In this document: in pieces, positions 27,750 through 39,400 of the stretch
Layout of the letters: each line of letters opens with the position of its first letter
Numbering within the stretch: position 1 is the first letter of the stretch
Assembly: GCA_016722045.1 (NCBI GenBank)
Contig: JADKGY010000001.1
Span: 744,001 to 808,000 of the forward strand
Length of the DNA: 64,000 bases
Source: Candidatus Opimibacter skivensis
Lineage (GTDB): Bacteria > Bacteroidota > Bacteroidia > Chitinophagales > Saprospiraceae
Direction: 5' to 3'
Made by a program: the position numbers and the translations under genes
The notes under the pieces: generated by a model
Database searches by the model: none
Seen by the model: the letters and a program-made list of their open reading frames with translations, nothing else
What the model was told of the DNA's origin: nothing

Positions 27750-28847
27750 ATGGGCTTGAAATGCGGTATTGTCGGACTACCAAACGTAGGGAAATCTACT
27801 TTGTTTAATGCACTTACATCTGCAGGTGCTCTGGCAGCGAATTATCCTTTTGCAACGAAGGAGCCGAATATAGGCGTGATCACAGTGCCAGACAAGAGAT
27901 TAAGTGAATTGGCAAGACTGGTTAATCCACAAAAACTAGTACCTACGACGGTAGATATCCTCGATATAGCTGGTCTGATTAAAGGCGCATCAAAAGGAGA
28001 AGGATTGGGTAATCAATTCCTGGCCAATATCAGAGAAGTGGATGCGATACTTCATGTGGTTCGTTGCTTTGATGACGACAATGTTGTACATGTAGATGGA
28101 AGTATAAATCCCATTCGTGATAAAGAAATCATTGATATCGAACTGGGATTGAAAGATCTTGAATCCATTGAAAAACGATTGGACAAAGCTTCGAAAGCCG
28201 CAAAGACAGGAAAACGTGAAGATGTCGAATTAGTAAATTGGCTGACAAATCTCAAAGCGCACATGTTGGCCGGCAAACAAGCCAGGAGCTTTGAAGTGCC
28301 TGACATGTTTAGCGATGTGATGAGAGATATGATGTTGCTTACAGCAAAACCTGTTTTGTATGTATGTAATGTTGATGAAGCTTCGTCCGTCAATGGAAAT
28401 CATTATTCAAAACAACTGGAAGAAGCGATTGTATCTGAAGGCGCTGGTCTGATCTGCATTAGTGCAGCTATAGAATCTGATATAGCCGCTTTGGATACAT
28501 ATGAGGAACGAATGGAATTTGTAAAAGATCTTGGACTGGAAGAACCAGGCGTTAACCGTGTCATACGTGCCGCTTATGATCTTCTTCATCTCATTACCTA
28601 TTTTACCGCCGGAGAAAAAGAAGTTAGGGCATGGACGGTTGTAAAGGGAAGCAAAGCACCTCAAGCTGCCGGTGTCATTCATACTGATTTTGAAAAAGGA
28701 TTTATTCGGGCTGAAGTGATTAAATATGCTGACTATACACGATTAGGTTCTGAAGCAGCTGTCAAAGAAGCTGGCAAGATGGGTGTAGAAGGAAAAGAAT
28801 ATGTCGTGCAGGATGGAGATATTATGCATTTCAGATTCAATGTGTGA
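27750..28847 (+). CDS. ychF: Redox-regulated ATPase YchF (OLA1 family)
   Basis: 365 aa, an Obg-like P-loop protein that hydrolyses ATP rather than GTP and associates with ribosomes. The G1 loop is GLPNVGKST (about 9-17), G3 is DIAGLIKGAS, and the G4 position reads CNVDE instead of NKxD, as expected for the ATP-specific YchF branch. The C-terminal TGS-like domain ends EYVVQDGDIMHFRFNV, a family hallmark. Complete length. The stop codon lies inside a short palindrome and repeat. Confidence 0.96.
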   Translation: MGLKCGIVGLPNVGKSTLFNALTSAGALAANYPFATKEPNIGVITVPDKRLSELARLVNPQKLVPTTVDILDIAGLIKGASKGEGLGNQFLANIREVDAILHVVRCFDDDNVVHVDGSINPIRDKEIIDIELGLKDLESIEKRLDKASKAAKTGKREDVELVNWLTNLKAHMLAGKQARSFEVPDMFSDVMRDMMLLTAKPVLYVCNVDEASSVNGNHYSKQLEEAIVSEGAGLICISAAIESDIAALDTYEERMEFVKDLGLEEPGVNRVIRAAYDLLHLITYFTAGEKEVRAWTVVKGSKAPQAAGVIHTDFEKGFIRAEVIKYADYTRLGSEAAVKEAGKMGVEGKEYVVQDGDIMHFRFNV

Positions 28848-28880
28848 GAGAGTCTCTCACGCTCTCACTTCTCTCATTCT
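28844..28880. repeat. Palindrome GTGAGAGA-G-TCTCTCAC and reversed GTGAGAGAA repeat
   Basis: 8-bp arms around one base (28844-28860) begin at the ychF stop codon. The rest, read on the minus strand, is GAGAGAAGTGAGAG, the same family as the array after fadA. It fills the 38-bp space between convergent ychF and pdhB and may act as a weak bidirectional terminator. Confidence 0.7.
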
Positions 28881-28885
28881 TCTAT

Positions 28886-29872
28886 TTACCTGTACATCAC
28901 AGCTTTTACAGCCGCTATCACTTTCGTTGGATTGGGAAGCCATTCATCAACTAACGTGGGCGCATAGGGTAAGGAGGTATCTGCACTGTTGACTCTGATA
29001 ACAGGTGCATCGAGATAATCAAATGCATGTCTTTGAACTGCATAAGACACTTCTGACGAAATGCTTGCGAAAGGCCATGACTCATCTACAACAACAAGAC
29101 GGTTTGTTTTACGTACTGAATTGATGATCGTTTCGTAATCAAGTGGACGAATTGTACGAAGATCTATGACTTCTGCAGAAATACCGTCCTTCGCAAGTTC
29201 TTCAGCGGCTTTCTTCACAACTTCCATCATTTTATTAAATGAAACAATAGTGACATCTTTTCCTTCTCTGCGAATAGCAGCTTTGCCTATGGGAACAAGA
29301 TATTCTCCTTCAGGAACTTCACCTTTAAATCCGTACATGCTTTCACTCTCCATGAAGCATACAGGGTCATTGTCACGGATGGCTGATTTCATCAGACCTT
29401 TTGTATCCGCCGGATCAATGATGCTGATCACCTTCAATCCCGGGCAATTGGCTAACCAAGATTCAAAAGACTGACTATGCTGTTGAGCAAGCTGACCGGC
29501 CGAACCGCTTGGTCCTCTGAAAACAATAGGGCAGGAAAAATTACCTGCAGATTGAGCTAATGTTTTGGCAGCATTGTTGACAATCTGGTCAAATGCAAGA
29601 ACGGCAAAATTCCAGGTCATGAATTCGATTATCGGTCTCAGACCGTTCATCGCGGCTCCAACACCAATCCCTGCAAAACCTAACTCAGCAATGGGCGTAT
29701 CAATTACACGACGAGGGCCAAACTCATCAAGCATTCCTTTGCTTACTTTGTAAGCGCCATTATACTCAGCTACTTCCTCCCCCATCAGGAATATGCTATC
29801 ATCAAGACGCATTTCTTCAACCATTGCTTCCCGGATGGCATCCCTCAATGCTAATTCTCTGGCCATGAACAT
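28886..29872 (-). CDS. pdhB: Pyruvate dehydrogenase E1 component, beta subunit
   Basis: A 328-aa transketolase-like E1 beta subunit that forms the alpha2-beta2 E1 enzyme using thiamine diphosphate to decarboxylate pyruvate. Motifs are FLMGEEVAEYNGAYKVSKGML, DTPIAELGFAGIGVGAAMNGLRP, FRGPSGSAGQLAQQHSQSFE and DLRTIRPLD with VVDESWPFAS. The C-terminal domain is complete. The start at 29872 (MFMAREL) or at 29866 is possible. No alpha subunit or E2 gene lies beside it in the window, so the complex is encoded at more than one locus. A branched-chain E1 beta is the alternative but fits less well. Confidence 0.93.
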   Translation of the reverse strand: MFMARELALRDAIREAMVEEMRLDDSIFLMGEEVAEYNGAYKVSKGMLDEFGPRRVIDTPIAELGFAGIGVGAAMNGLRPIIEFMTWNFAVLAFDQIVNNAAKTLAQSAGNFSCPIVFRGPSGSAGQLAQQHSQSFESWLANCPGLKVISIIDPADTKGLMKSAIRDNDPVCFMESESMYGFKGEVPEGEYLVPIGKAAIRREGKDVTIVSFNKMMEVVKKAAEELAKDGISAEVIDLRTIRPLDYETIINSVRKTNRLVVVDESWPFASISSEVSYAVQRHAFDYLDAPVIRVNSADTSLPYAPTLVDEWLPNPTKVIAAVKAVMYR

Positions 29873-29957
29873 TCAGTTTATTGGACCGCGAAATTAGTAA
29901 ATCTTCCCCACCCTGCTTTGGATCCCAAATACATATTAAACTTTTAGATCATTCGAT

Positions 29958-29965
29958 TACCTTTA
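29958..29965 (+). promoter_or_regulatory. Candidate -7 box TACCTTTA for ftsX
   Basis: TAnnTTTA variant ending 7 nt before the GTG start, which would make the message leaderless or nearly so. It is weaker than the TTTG matches. Confidence 0.35.
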
Positions 29966-29972
29966 CCTGATC

Positions 29973-30836
29973 GTGAAGTCATTTACATTCTCCTATACAC
30001 CCTATTACTGGTTGACCGTCAGTAGCCTTGCCGTACTCCTTTTTCTATCTGGTTTATTCGTCAGTAGCTTCTGGTTTTCAGACCGGTGGGAAGACCTGTT
30101 TAAAGGAAACATCGAATTCCTCGCTGAATGTGATCCAGGTCTTACTGAGGCACAACTTATTACTATTGAAAACAGACTGAGCAAGATTGAAGGAATTCAA
30201 AACCTGAGATTTGTATCTGCAACGGAGGCCCTTAAAATCATGAAGACAGAATTGAAGGAACTCGCCCTGCCGGATTCAATGGACAATCCATTCAGAGGTT
30301 CGTTTCGCTTTACGCTGGATGCGGAACGTGTTGATACCGCATATGCTAAATTGCTGGAAAGAGATCTGACCAAAGTTGATGGTATTAGTGCATTCTATTA
30401 TCCGGAAGATCTCTACGGAGCAGTCCGATCAAGATTAAAAAGTATATCCCTGGTGACAGGTGCTATCGGAGGAATCCTTCTTCTTTTGATCCTTGTGATG
30501 ATTCATCATCAGATCAGAATGTACATAATGCAACACCGGTATCATATTCGTACAATGTCACTGGTCGGCGCTACGCGCGGGTATATACGAAGACCATTCA
30601 TCATCGAAGTTTTGAAGATGAGTAGCTTCTCAATTCTTGTGGCCGGAATCGCATATTTCTCTGTTTTACTCTGGATAGGACATGTAGTCGGTCAGTCACT
30701 ATTTGCCTCAAGTCTGGATATGGTGGTTTTGGGCATGTTGTTCATTATCGCATTGGGAATACTCATGTCTTTTTCAGCAGCCTGGGCTGCAATTCAGCGT
30801 TACCTTGAATCTACTGATGCGCGGGATTTCATTTAG
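29973..30836 (+). CDS. ftsX: Cell division protein FtsX
   Basis: 287 aa, the membrane part of the FtsEX complex that activates septal cell-wall hydrolases. Topology fits FtsX: a first membrane segment (about 12-34), a periplasmic loop of about 130 residues with NRLSKIEGIQNLRFVSATEAL, then three membrane segments (about 160-178, 213-235, 246-270) with the family segment RTMSLVGATRGYIRRPF between the second and third. It starts at a GTG (29973). No ftsE is adjacent, which is usual in Bacteroidota, where the ATPase is encoded elsewhere. Confidence 0.92.
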   Translation: MKSFTFSYTPYYWLTVSSLAVLLFLSGLFVSSFWFSDRWEDLFKGNIEFLAECDPGLTEAQLITIENRLSKIEGIQNLRFVSATEALKIMKTELKELALPDSMDNPFRGSFRFTLDAERVDTAYAKLLERDLTKVDGISAFYYPEDLYGAVRSRLKSISLVTGAIGGILLLLILVMIHHQIRMYIMQHRYHIRTMSLVGATRGYIRRPFIIEVLKMSSFSILVAGIAYFSVLLWIGHVVGQSLFASSLDMVVLGMLFIIALGILMSFSAAWAAIQRYLESTDARDFI

Positions 30837-30963
30837 ACCACTCAATGACAAATGGGAAGTAAACATTTGATTTAAATTCCATCAAAGGACAAGTCACTGC
30901 ACTTCAATCCATTTTCGAAAGACATTGCTTACCCTTTATCAATAACTGGTTACTGATTACCTC

Positions 30964-32421
30964 TTACTGATTCTTCTGCTTCGACTCTTCATCCTTAAAA
31001 ATCTCATCCATCACTGGTTTTAAATCTTCACCGGCTATTTTTTTGACGAGGATTTTTTTGTTCTTATCGAGGACATAAATCTGAGGAGTCACTTTGACAT
31101 CATAGATTGTCTTGTAATGACTTTGCATATATTGATCACACGTATTCACCCAGATATCCATTCCCCTTTCCTTAATGGCACTCCAGCAGGAAGAAACATC
31201 TGAACCGGTCTTTGTACATACTGCCACTACTTCCACCCCTTTACTCTTGTATTCATTGTAAAAATCAATGATAAATGGAATGGCCTTTTTACAATGTCCG
31301 CATTCAGGATCCCAAAAGAATAATACGGTGTAATTTGCTTTGATGGCATGTAAATTAACTGCCTCCCCGGATTCTTTATATAAGGTCAGATCAGGTGCAA
31401 TTTTTCCAATAAGTATAGGCCTGAGTACATCTGCCTGTGCTAACAATTTGTCAAGCTGTTCTTTATCAATCCAGTCAGCAAGGCCTTTTGCATAATACGT
31501 ATCGACAAGGTGAACGTACGCAGCATCCATACCCATTCTTTTGGACTTTACTACATCGTTGAGGAAATAGACCAGGTAATATTGAAAAGCTTCCTTATTG
31601 GTCAACATTTTCTTCAATAAGTAATCAATTTCGACGATCTGACTATCAGGTACCTGGTAGGTTAGCTTTTGAAGATAATAGTCAACTTTTTGTTGGATCA
31701 CGCCGGAGCGCATAGCACGCGGATCAGTCAGATCGAAATGATCAAAAAAGTGGGCTTTATAATATTCATATTGTTTCTGTTTTCTGTCATCTTCCGTCAG
31801 ATTCTCATATTTTGGAATTTCAATTTCCCTGTTTGCCCAGATTAGCATGGATGTGATCGAGGCAGGATGTTTCGCTCTGACTTCATCCTGAACTTTCATG
31901 ACATCTGCATCAATCTTATTCAACTTTATATGGTAGTCTTCACTATGAAGAGAATCAAGCTTCATTTGTTTTTTTAGAGAATCAGCTATAGGGCGACGTT
32001 TTTCCAACTCATGCAGATAGGAGTAATAAATTTCATTCTCGTCACTTCCTTTGAATTTTGCAGAAGAAACAATATTGTCCAGATCAACTGAGGCAGAAAA
32101 CTTTTGCTCATCATCCGATACTATTACGTGAATAAATTTATTGTCCGGTGGAATAACAAGGAGATAAACTCCAGGTTCGAGTTTTCCTTCTCCCTGGAAA
32201 ACAAATTTTCCTTTTTCCAGAAGGGCAGTGTCTTTAAGGTACTGAGCTTTTCCAAAATAATAGCCCAGGAACAATGAGTCCCCCTGATAATGTTGCAGGG
32301 TTACTTCTATTCTGTATCCACTTGTAGTCAAAGAAGAAGCAGAAACATTAGCTAGACCGGAGAACAGAAAGATGCTTAAGACAAATAGAAGCCTCATACT
32401 CAAAACTGTTTTAAAATTCAT
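30964..32421 (-). CDS. Exported thioredoxin-like disulfide oxidoreductase (DUF4369/DUF5106 type)
   Basis: 485 aa from the ATG at 32421 (MNFKTVLSMRLLFVLSIF), which gives a signal peptide ending near ANVSA. Twenty-four codons further upstream are open but polar. Residues about 30-140 look like the DUF4369 sandwich (GYYFGKAQYLKDTALLEKGKFVF). A helical DUF5106-like middle follows (about 150-330). Residues about 340-480 are a TlpA/thioredoxin fold with the active site CGHC in WDPECGHCKKA and the cis-Pro strand KVTPQIYVLD. In the family such proteins act in the periplasm on protein thiols or cytochrome maturation. The specific partner is unknown. Confidence 0.9.
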   Translation of the reverse strand: MNFKTVLSMRLLFVLSIFLFSGLANVSASSLTTSGYRIEVTLQHYQGDSLFLGYYFGKAQYLKDTALLEKGKFVFQGEGKLEPGVYLLVIPPDNKFIHVIVSDDEQKFSASVDLDNIVSSAKFKGSDENEIYYSYLHELEKRRPIADSLKKQMKLDSLHSEDYHIKLNKIDADVMKVQDEVRAKHPASITSMLIWANREIEIPKYENLTEDDRKQKQYEYYKAHFFDHFDLTDPRAMRSGVIQQKVDYYLQKLTYQVPDSQIVEIDYLLKKMLTNKEAFQYYLVYFLNDVVKSKRMGMDAAYVHLVDTYYAKGLADWIDKEQLDKLLAQADVLRPILIGKIAPDLTLYKESGEAVNLHAIKANYTVLFFWDPECGHCKKAIPFIIDFYNEYKSKGVEVVAVCTKTGSDVSSCWSAIKERGMDIWVNTCDQYMQSHYKTIYDVKVTPQIYVLDKNKKILVKKIAGEDLKPVMDEIFKDEESKQKNQ

Positions 32422-32562
32422 GTTGAATGGGTTAGAAACAGAATCCCCAAAGTTAAAGACTCCTGCCTTTCGTACAGGTCCAACACCCCTCATAAAATCA
32501 CAACATAACGTTAAATAGAAGGCCAGGCGGGCAATATAGACATCGTATTTGCTAAGAAAATA

Positions 32563-33174
32563 TTATTCACCAATAAGTTTTTTCTTCATGGAGGTGAATT
32601 CTTCTTCAGTAATGAGTCCTTCTTTTTTTAATTCGGCTAGTTCCCGCAGCTTATCGACAAGTTTACCTGAAGATTTGTGACTTAATGTTTCCTCTGCTGC
32701 CTGACGTTTTTTCTCTTGTTCCTTTGATAATTGCTCAGCAACTTTTTTACCTTTTTCAAACTTTTCATCATACATCTTCTTTAATCTCCTGACATCAAAA
32801 TCAAGAAAAGTTCCTCCGGTTTCAAAATGCTTCTTGAAAACTTCACCGAGTGCAAATGAGGAAGCTCCTGACAATACGGACATGGTCATGCCCCCTATAA
32901 CGGAACCAATCCCCGGAATAAATTTGATCATTGCCTTAGCACCCATTCGTGCCAATCCAGATCCTGTTAAACTGGTGATGATTGCCTTTCCCTGCGATTC
33001 TTCAAAATTCTGTTCATACAATTTACAGAGCTGCCTTATCATATCAAGTTGGATACCGCTTACAGCAAAGAAGTCTACAATCGGGACAGGTATCAATCCG
33101 GCACCCATCGACCAGATTATGTGATTTTTGATGATGGTATCTGCGTGTTTTTCTCTTTCAGTTTTTTCAGACAT
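32563..33174 (-). CDS. DUF697-like membrane-associated protein with C-terminal SHOCT domain
   Basis: 203 aa. Residues about 8-110 match the DUF697 pattern: HIIWSMGAGLIPVPIVDFFAVSGIQLDMI, then two hydrophobic stretches around KFIPGIGSVIGGMTMSVLSGASSFALG that could pair as a membrane hairpin. Residues about 120-165 are charged and probably coiled coil (EKGKKVAEQLSKEQEKKRQA). The end (about 172-203) is a SHOCT motif, LAELKKEGLITEEEFTSMKKKLI, a short oligomerisation or binding element often found at protein ends. DUF697 is frequently attached to GTPases, but none is present here. The function is unknown. Confidence 0.78.
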   Translation of the reverse strand: MSEKTEREKHADTIIKNHIIWSMGAGLIPVPIVDFFAVSGIQLDMIRQLCKLYEQNFEESQGKAIITSLTGSGLARMGAKAMIKFIPGIGSVIGGMTMSVLSGASSFALGEVFKKHFETGGTFLDFDVRRLKKMYDEKFEKGKKVAEQLSKEQEKKRQAAEETLSHKSSGKLVDKLRELAELKKEGLITEEEFTSMKKKLIGE

Positions 33175-33412
33175 GGTCTTTCAGTTGTAAGTTGAATTTT
33201 GATTCTTCGACGAAATCGAAGACAATATACACGAAACAGGTTTTATGGCTAAAAAAATCCCAGTCTTCTGACTAAAGCTTTTCTTACCGACTTAACCCAT
33301 CGGGTTCAGGACGAAGGATGGAAGACCAAAGACAAAATTTATAGTACAAACACCTTGCAAATTAAATCCTGCAAAACATTAGTCTTTGGGCTTTGGTCCT
33401 TTATCTTATTTC

Positions 33413-36400
33413 TTATTGGGTTGCCTTCACCCTGCTTCCCTCACTGTGACTTGCAAATTCCGGAGCATACATGCACTGCAATGTCGCCAAACCTTCACTG
33501 TACGAACCAGCCTGAGCAACAGTCACTGGATATTCGACGACAAACTTTCCACGTGGGAGATAATCAATAAAAAAGTGAGTCGCTAAATCTTTGGTGCTTT
33601 GATAATACGCCAGCCCTTCTGACCAGTGATATCCACTGATGACATCCATAGGTTCAAATCCTGAAGCCCGCAAGTCTTTCAGATGTACAAATTCCATTGG
33701 CCTGTCTGTTTCCAATATCAAACGGACGATTAATTTATCTCCTACTTTCAATGCTCTGCCCGGGGCCAATGTCGTCACGGCTCCGCGGTCACCATCATTG
33801 GTAATCAACAGTTGGCGGGTGACTTTAAGCGGATTATTATCAACCTGGTTGATGACATGGTCAAGATCTTCCCAATACTGCCAGTAGGCAGCTCCCCATG
33901 CAATGTGATTGTTTGGATTGCTGACGGTTATCGTTGACCAGTTATCTTTTATTTTATCTCCATCCCATGATTTTTTTACATATCCTGTTCCGGCTTCGAC
34001 CATTGTATTTTTCCCGATCACCTGGTCGCTACCAATTTTTACTTCTACAATACCTGTTGCTTCTAACCACGCATCAGGATGAATCAGCAATGCATATATC
34101 GCGGCGGCGGTGGCCTTAGTTGATTTCCATTGGGTAGTTTGTTTTTGCTTCAGCAACCAAACTCTAAGCTCATCCGTTTCAGCCTGAGGTACTTTCATAT
34201 CCTGGAAGAGTTCAATCATCAATGATTGTAGTTCCACTGGAGCTTCATACCAAAAATAACCGGGTGTTATTTTCCAATATCTTCCCAGTTCATCATTTAT
34301 GATCGTGCGTTCCCGCAATGAGGCAAGTATATCTTTTGAAAGCGTGCTATTAGGTTGATTCCTGAAAAATCCTAAAGCCATTAACCCCTGGTCATAGATG
34401 CCATGTTGCAGCCAGTATTTTTCTGATTGTGTTTTCAGATAGTTCATGACTTCATCAAGCTTGGCGACATGATTAATTTCGGGAAAGAAAGATCGCGTAT
34501 AGAGATAATGAACCTGTATCGAACCTATCTGATGATCAGACATTTTTATTTTTCCTTCCTGTTCCAGCTTTTTAAGTTCATCATACCATTGGATCATCTT
34601 TCCATCCAAATATGGAACAGCCTTTTGTATTATGTCCTGCGCGTCACCTCCGGGGATAGTCACACCCATTTTTTTGAGGTGACCAAATCCTTCAACAATG
34701 TATTGTGTGATATACCAATTGTCCTGTCCTTCTGGAAACCATGGAAATGCGCCATTTGACATTTGCATTTGTCTGAGCTTTAACAATGCCTGCTGGGATT
34801 CATTTCTAAGCTTATTGGTTTCAAATAGTAGAGCTATATCCTTCTTCTGATTTGTTTCACCCATGGCATCCCTCACCCAGGGAGTTTCTTCTAACATAGC
34901 TGATTTAAGTTCCTGATTTTTTTCAAGATTGCTTAACAACGCATCATCATTTGTCAGCTTCCATCCGTCAAATACCCGTTTGATCGCAGGATATTTAGTC
35001 ACGATCTGTGAACCCAATGAATTCGAATAAAGTCTGCTGAATATTTGCTCGGCACATTCGTGCGGATATTCCATCAGGTATGGAAGCGCCTGAACAGCAT
35101 ACCATGCAGGTGAAGTAGTCATCTCGATGACATATTGATGATTGGTTAGCGTTGACGAGGAATTTGTTTGCATTGATTTGAATACAAATGTCCTGGTCTC
35201 TTTGGCCTTAATCGGAAGAGGCAATGTCTCTGTGACCAATATTCGATTTGTCACGACCGGTAGCATAGCTTCTTCGCCATCAGTAAAAGTTCCTGCTGAT
35301 GCCGAGACCTGATATTTTACAGGTCTGATCCATGACTTAGGAACCTGTAGCACCCACGCGATTGGTGTTGAAAGACCTGCTCCGATTTTCAGTTGCTGAT
35401 TACTACTTCCGATTTTCCACTGACCTGAAACATCTTCATCGGTAAAAGCATCAACAATTTTTAATTGAGCTGAACCTGTGAGAATCTGAGTAGTCAGATT
35501 GGTGGCTTTAATTTGAAATGCTATAGTATCCCCTTCGCGAAAAAATCTCGGTGGATTCGGAAAAACCATTAGTTGTTTTTGTGTCACAGTTTCAGCCTGA
35601 GCAAGTCCAAATGCTAAATCTTTTGTATGCGCTAAAGCCTGAAATTTCCATCGCGTAAGACCTTCCTTCATTTTAAATGAAAAGCTCAGATTTCCATTGG
35701 CATCCGTTTTAATGTCAGGATAGAAAAATACAGTCTCTTCAAGTGCTGAACGAAGGGCTGGTGGAGTCTGCGTCTCCTGAGTTTTTTGTTCTGGTGAATC
35801 TCCATTTTGTTTTTCATCAGCTTCCCCAGCAGAATCTTTTTTCATAGATTCTCCGGGTGCCGCCTGTGGCGCCGCTTCTAAACTCAAAGACGAACGATCA
35901 AGATTATCTCCACCTCTATATCTTCTTGGATAACCCCCATAGCTTCCTTCCGGATAATAACCATAAGCGTTCAGATCCCTGTATTGCCTCCATGGAACAT
36001 CAACATAGTTTTGTTCCCAGTGATCAGTCAAACCCCAATACTGAGCCTGCTTTGTCATTGAGCCTTGCACGAGAATAGAGGAATATATCGAAGGATACAA
36101 ACTCATTTGCCATTGATGAGGAATAAAAGCATCCAATGAGGCATCATACATGCTGAGTAGCATTTCAGCCGTCACGGGTTCATGCTTAGAGCCTGTCACT
36201 GTCATTGTCCAGGTTTCCTCATCACCAGGTTCCATCTTATCGCGCCACGTTTTCAATTTTACATCCAGATCCTTTGTTGTCCAGGGTACCTGTATGAGGA
36301 ATTGAGATTTGAGGAAGCGATTGTTGTATGCTGTCATATAATGCATATAGATTCCTCCGCGATCTTCTTCGGTGATATTTATATCCTTATTGTGATATGT

Positions 36401-39400
36401 TGGAAGTACAATTATATTTCTACTTGAATTATTCTGTCTTCGTTCCAGTACGCGTATTGTTTTCGGTGGTGAATTCAATCCTGTCAATAGGTTGATGTCA
36501 GGCACCTCGTTAGGCTGATATTGTTTATCATTCCATGCCACCTGGAGAACTTCCTGTCCGGGAAGATTTTTATCCGCTTCATACACCATGACGTATTGTG
36601 TAATTGGAAGTGTTTTGCCATTTGAATCCTTCCATGTCGACGTCAATCTGTAATAACCTGGGCCGGAAAAAAGAGATAGTACATCAATGGTATCCATGCC
36701 GGAAACCATGAATGATTTCGCTCCGGTTACATGATCTACATCCCAATCTGCCATTTTTTCTTTTCCTGGAACATGATAGTTTTTAAATCGTGTGGAGTAT
36801 TCATCCGCAGAGATGGTCAAAATATCAGGTGAGGTCCACAATCTTTCACGTTTGTTCTGGGATGGACTTTTAAGAAGAGCTACTTCAACTTCACCATTCA
36901 CTTTTACATCAGCTCCATCGCTGTTAAGTGCAGAAATTGCTATTTTATTTAATTGATTTTTCGCCGTCTTATCGCCAAGACTGACATTGACTTCAAATCC
37001 TTGTTTGTTAAGCGAGATGGATTTGGTTGCCTCATGACTTTCGCCTGTAAGATCTGTCACGAACACTGTAGTCTCAAAACGATACATGAGGTTTGGATCA
37101 CCTCCAGCTTTACTTTTAGCTAAAAATTTCGCTTCAAAACTTCCATCGTCTTTGGTAATGCCTGATCCGACCATGAGGACCTGACGATCTTCCTGGGTAG
37201 GCCAGTATCCCTTCCAGTATCTATACCACCAGGGCCTGTAGGAGACTCTCTCAACCCGATATTTGACTGCTGCACTGGATACCGGGCTTCCTGCATAATC
37301 TTTTGCCTTACCCTTTATGACTACATTTTCATTCAGACTTACTGATTCTTTTAGCGTATCAAATGTTACTTCAAATTTTGGCCGCTTATATTCTTCAACC
37401 TGGAAATAATGTCTGCTCGAACCATAACTTGAAGAGATTGACATTTGTCCGCTCAACCCACCCTGAGGCAGATCGAAATGGCCAAAAAAAGTGCCATATG
37501 CATTTGTTGTAAAGGTCTGCTTCGATTGCTCCTGACCATTCACGTCATACAGGATGACTTCTATATTTCTGTTTGGGACAATAGATGGAATTCTGTATTT
37601 ATCAAAATTCAGTGCATATCCTTTAAAATATATTTTTTGCCCCGGCCGGTAAATTGATCTGTCGCTAAAAAACAATGTTGAAGGCTCTGTATTATTTTCA
37701 CCCCCATAGCGATAGGTGTAGAAATATTCATCCTCGAACAATTCATCGTCCCCTTTCGATAGTCTGACAGATATACTCTGATCATCTTTTTTGGGAATGG
37801 ATACCCATCCTTCTGCATTGCTGATCCCCTCGCCTACTTTGATTTCATCCTGCTTCTGTCTGCCCGGATTATATTGATATGTATAGAATTCGGCTTTCAC
37901 GCCCTGCAAAGACAAACCGGTTTTCCGGTCTACAATTGCCGCTACCCGTGACTCTTTTCTATCATCAATATACCAGTATCCAAGTTCAGATACAGTGAAC
38001 ATAATAGCACCAGTAGTAGATCGTTTGATGTCAAAATTATCCATATCGGACACGAGCAGAGCATAATGTCCAACAGGCAAAGATGGCAATCCAATTTCAG
38101 TGGCATGAGATTGATGATCACCGCCATCGTCAATTGTTTGCTGCCATGTTTTTAGTGGAGAGAGTTGATTAAGTCGACGTAATATCTCTTCCCCATTCCA
38201 TGAGTCAGCTCGCCATTTTCTAGGTGCATCGGTTAGCTTCGCCAGTTTCAGATGTACTTCAGAAAGATTGCGATATTGAATTTGAAGAAGAAGCTCTTCG
38301 CCGGGGAGATTAATTGATTCTGCGGATGCAGATAAATTTTTTGTTTCTATCTGGATGATCAACGTCTTACATAATTGACTTCCATACGCATTGGGATATT
38401 TATCAATTGCTGCCTGGCAAATTTTTAATGCCTCATTGTATCCATAACGATGTGCGGATATTTTATCATTGGACCATTCACCTGCTTTTTGAATAAGAAG
38501 CTCAGCCCTGTAATAATCCACAAGTGCAGCTTCGGGACTATCGCGATAAGTTCTGGCTAATTCGTCAAGGGTATTTTGATAAATAGAATCTTTATTGTCA
38601 ATAATAATATTGTCATACACAAAACGAAGGCGTTTCAGATCGGCATCCACAAGAGCTGCTTCATGTTGATCATCATTTAATCGAAACGCTAATAAATGCT
38701 GAAACCATTGAAGCGCCTTCAATGTATTTGATAAGCTATCTGCAGATGGAAATGAATGACTTATAAAAGATTTTGCAGGTGCAAAAGCAAAAGGGTCTGT
38801 CAGAACAAAATCATAAACAGGCTTTGTGAGATATGATTCAGTTCCTGAATAATAATCCAATGCGCGATGCATAAGAATGTCATATAAGGTAGGCCGCAGA
38901 TCATCTGTGTTTTGTTTTTCAGTCAGCAGCACCTCATAATCTTCAACTTTGGATGTTCTTAATCCCTCCCATTGAACGGACATTTCATAATGCGATTGAA
39001 TTTTGTCAAGGAAATGCCGGATTCCCCAGGTTCTTATATCTGGTCCGGGTGATCCTCCAAATTCAGTTCTGTTTCTTAGTTGCCAAAGATGGGACTGGAG
39101 ATATTGTGTGTACCATTGCGCGGCAAATGAATGAAGGACTGACCTGGCTGGTTCAGGATAAGAATTTACTTCTGTTTCTACCCTGTCAAGTGTTTTGATA
39201 TTAGAATCTTCTTCAAGCTGTATCAGGTATCGGTTCTCATAAACTATCGCCTTCACAAGCTGGCCCGAATCATTTCCTTCAAAAGCGGCTTTTTTGATTT
39301 TTTGTACCTCTTTTAGTGCCGAAGAGACTAATCCCTTTTGTTCAAGCGAATCGATTGTTTTCCACATCGTCTGTATCATTGCAGTATCAACCGTGGATTT

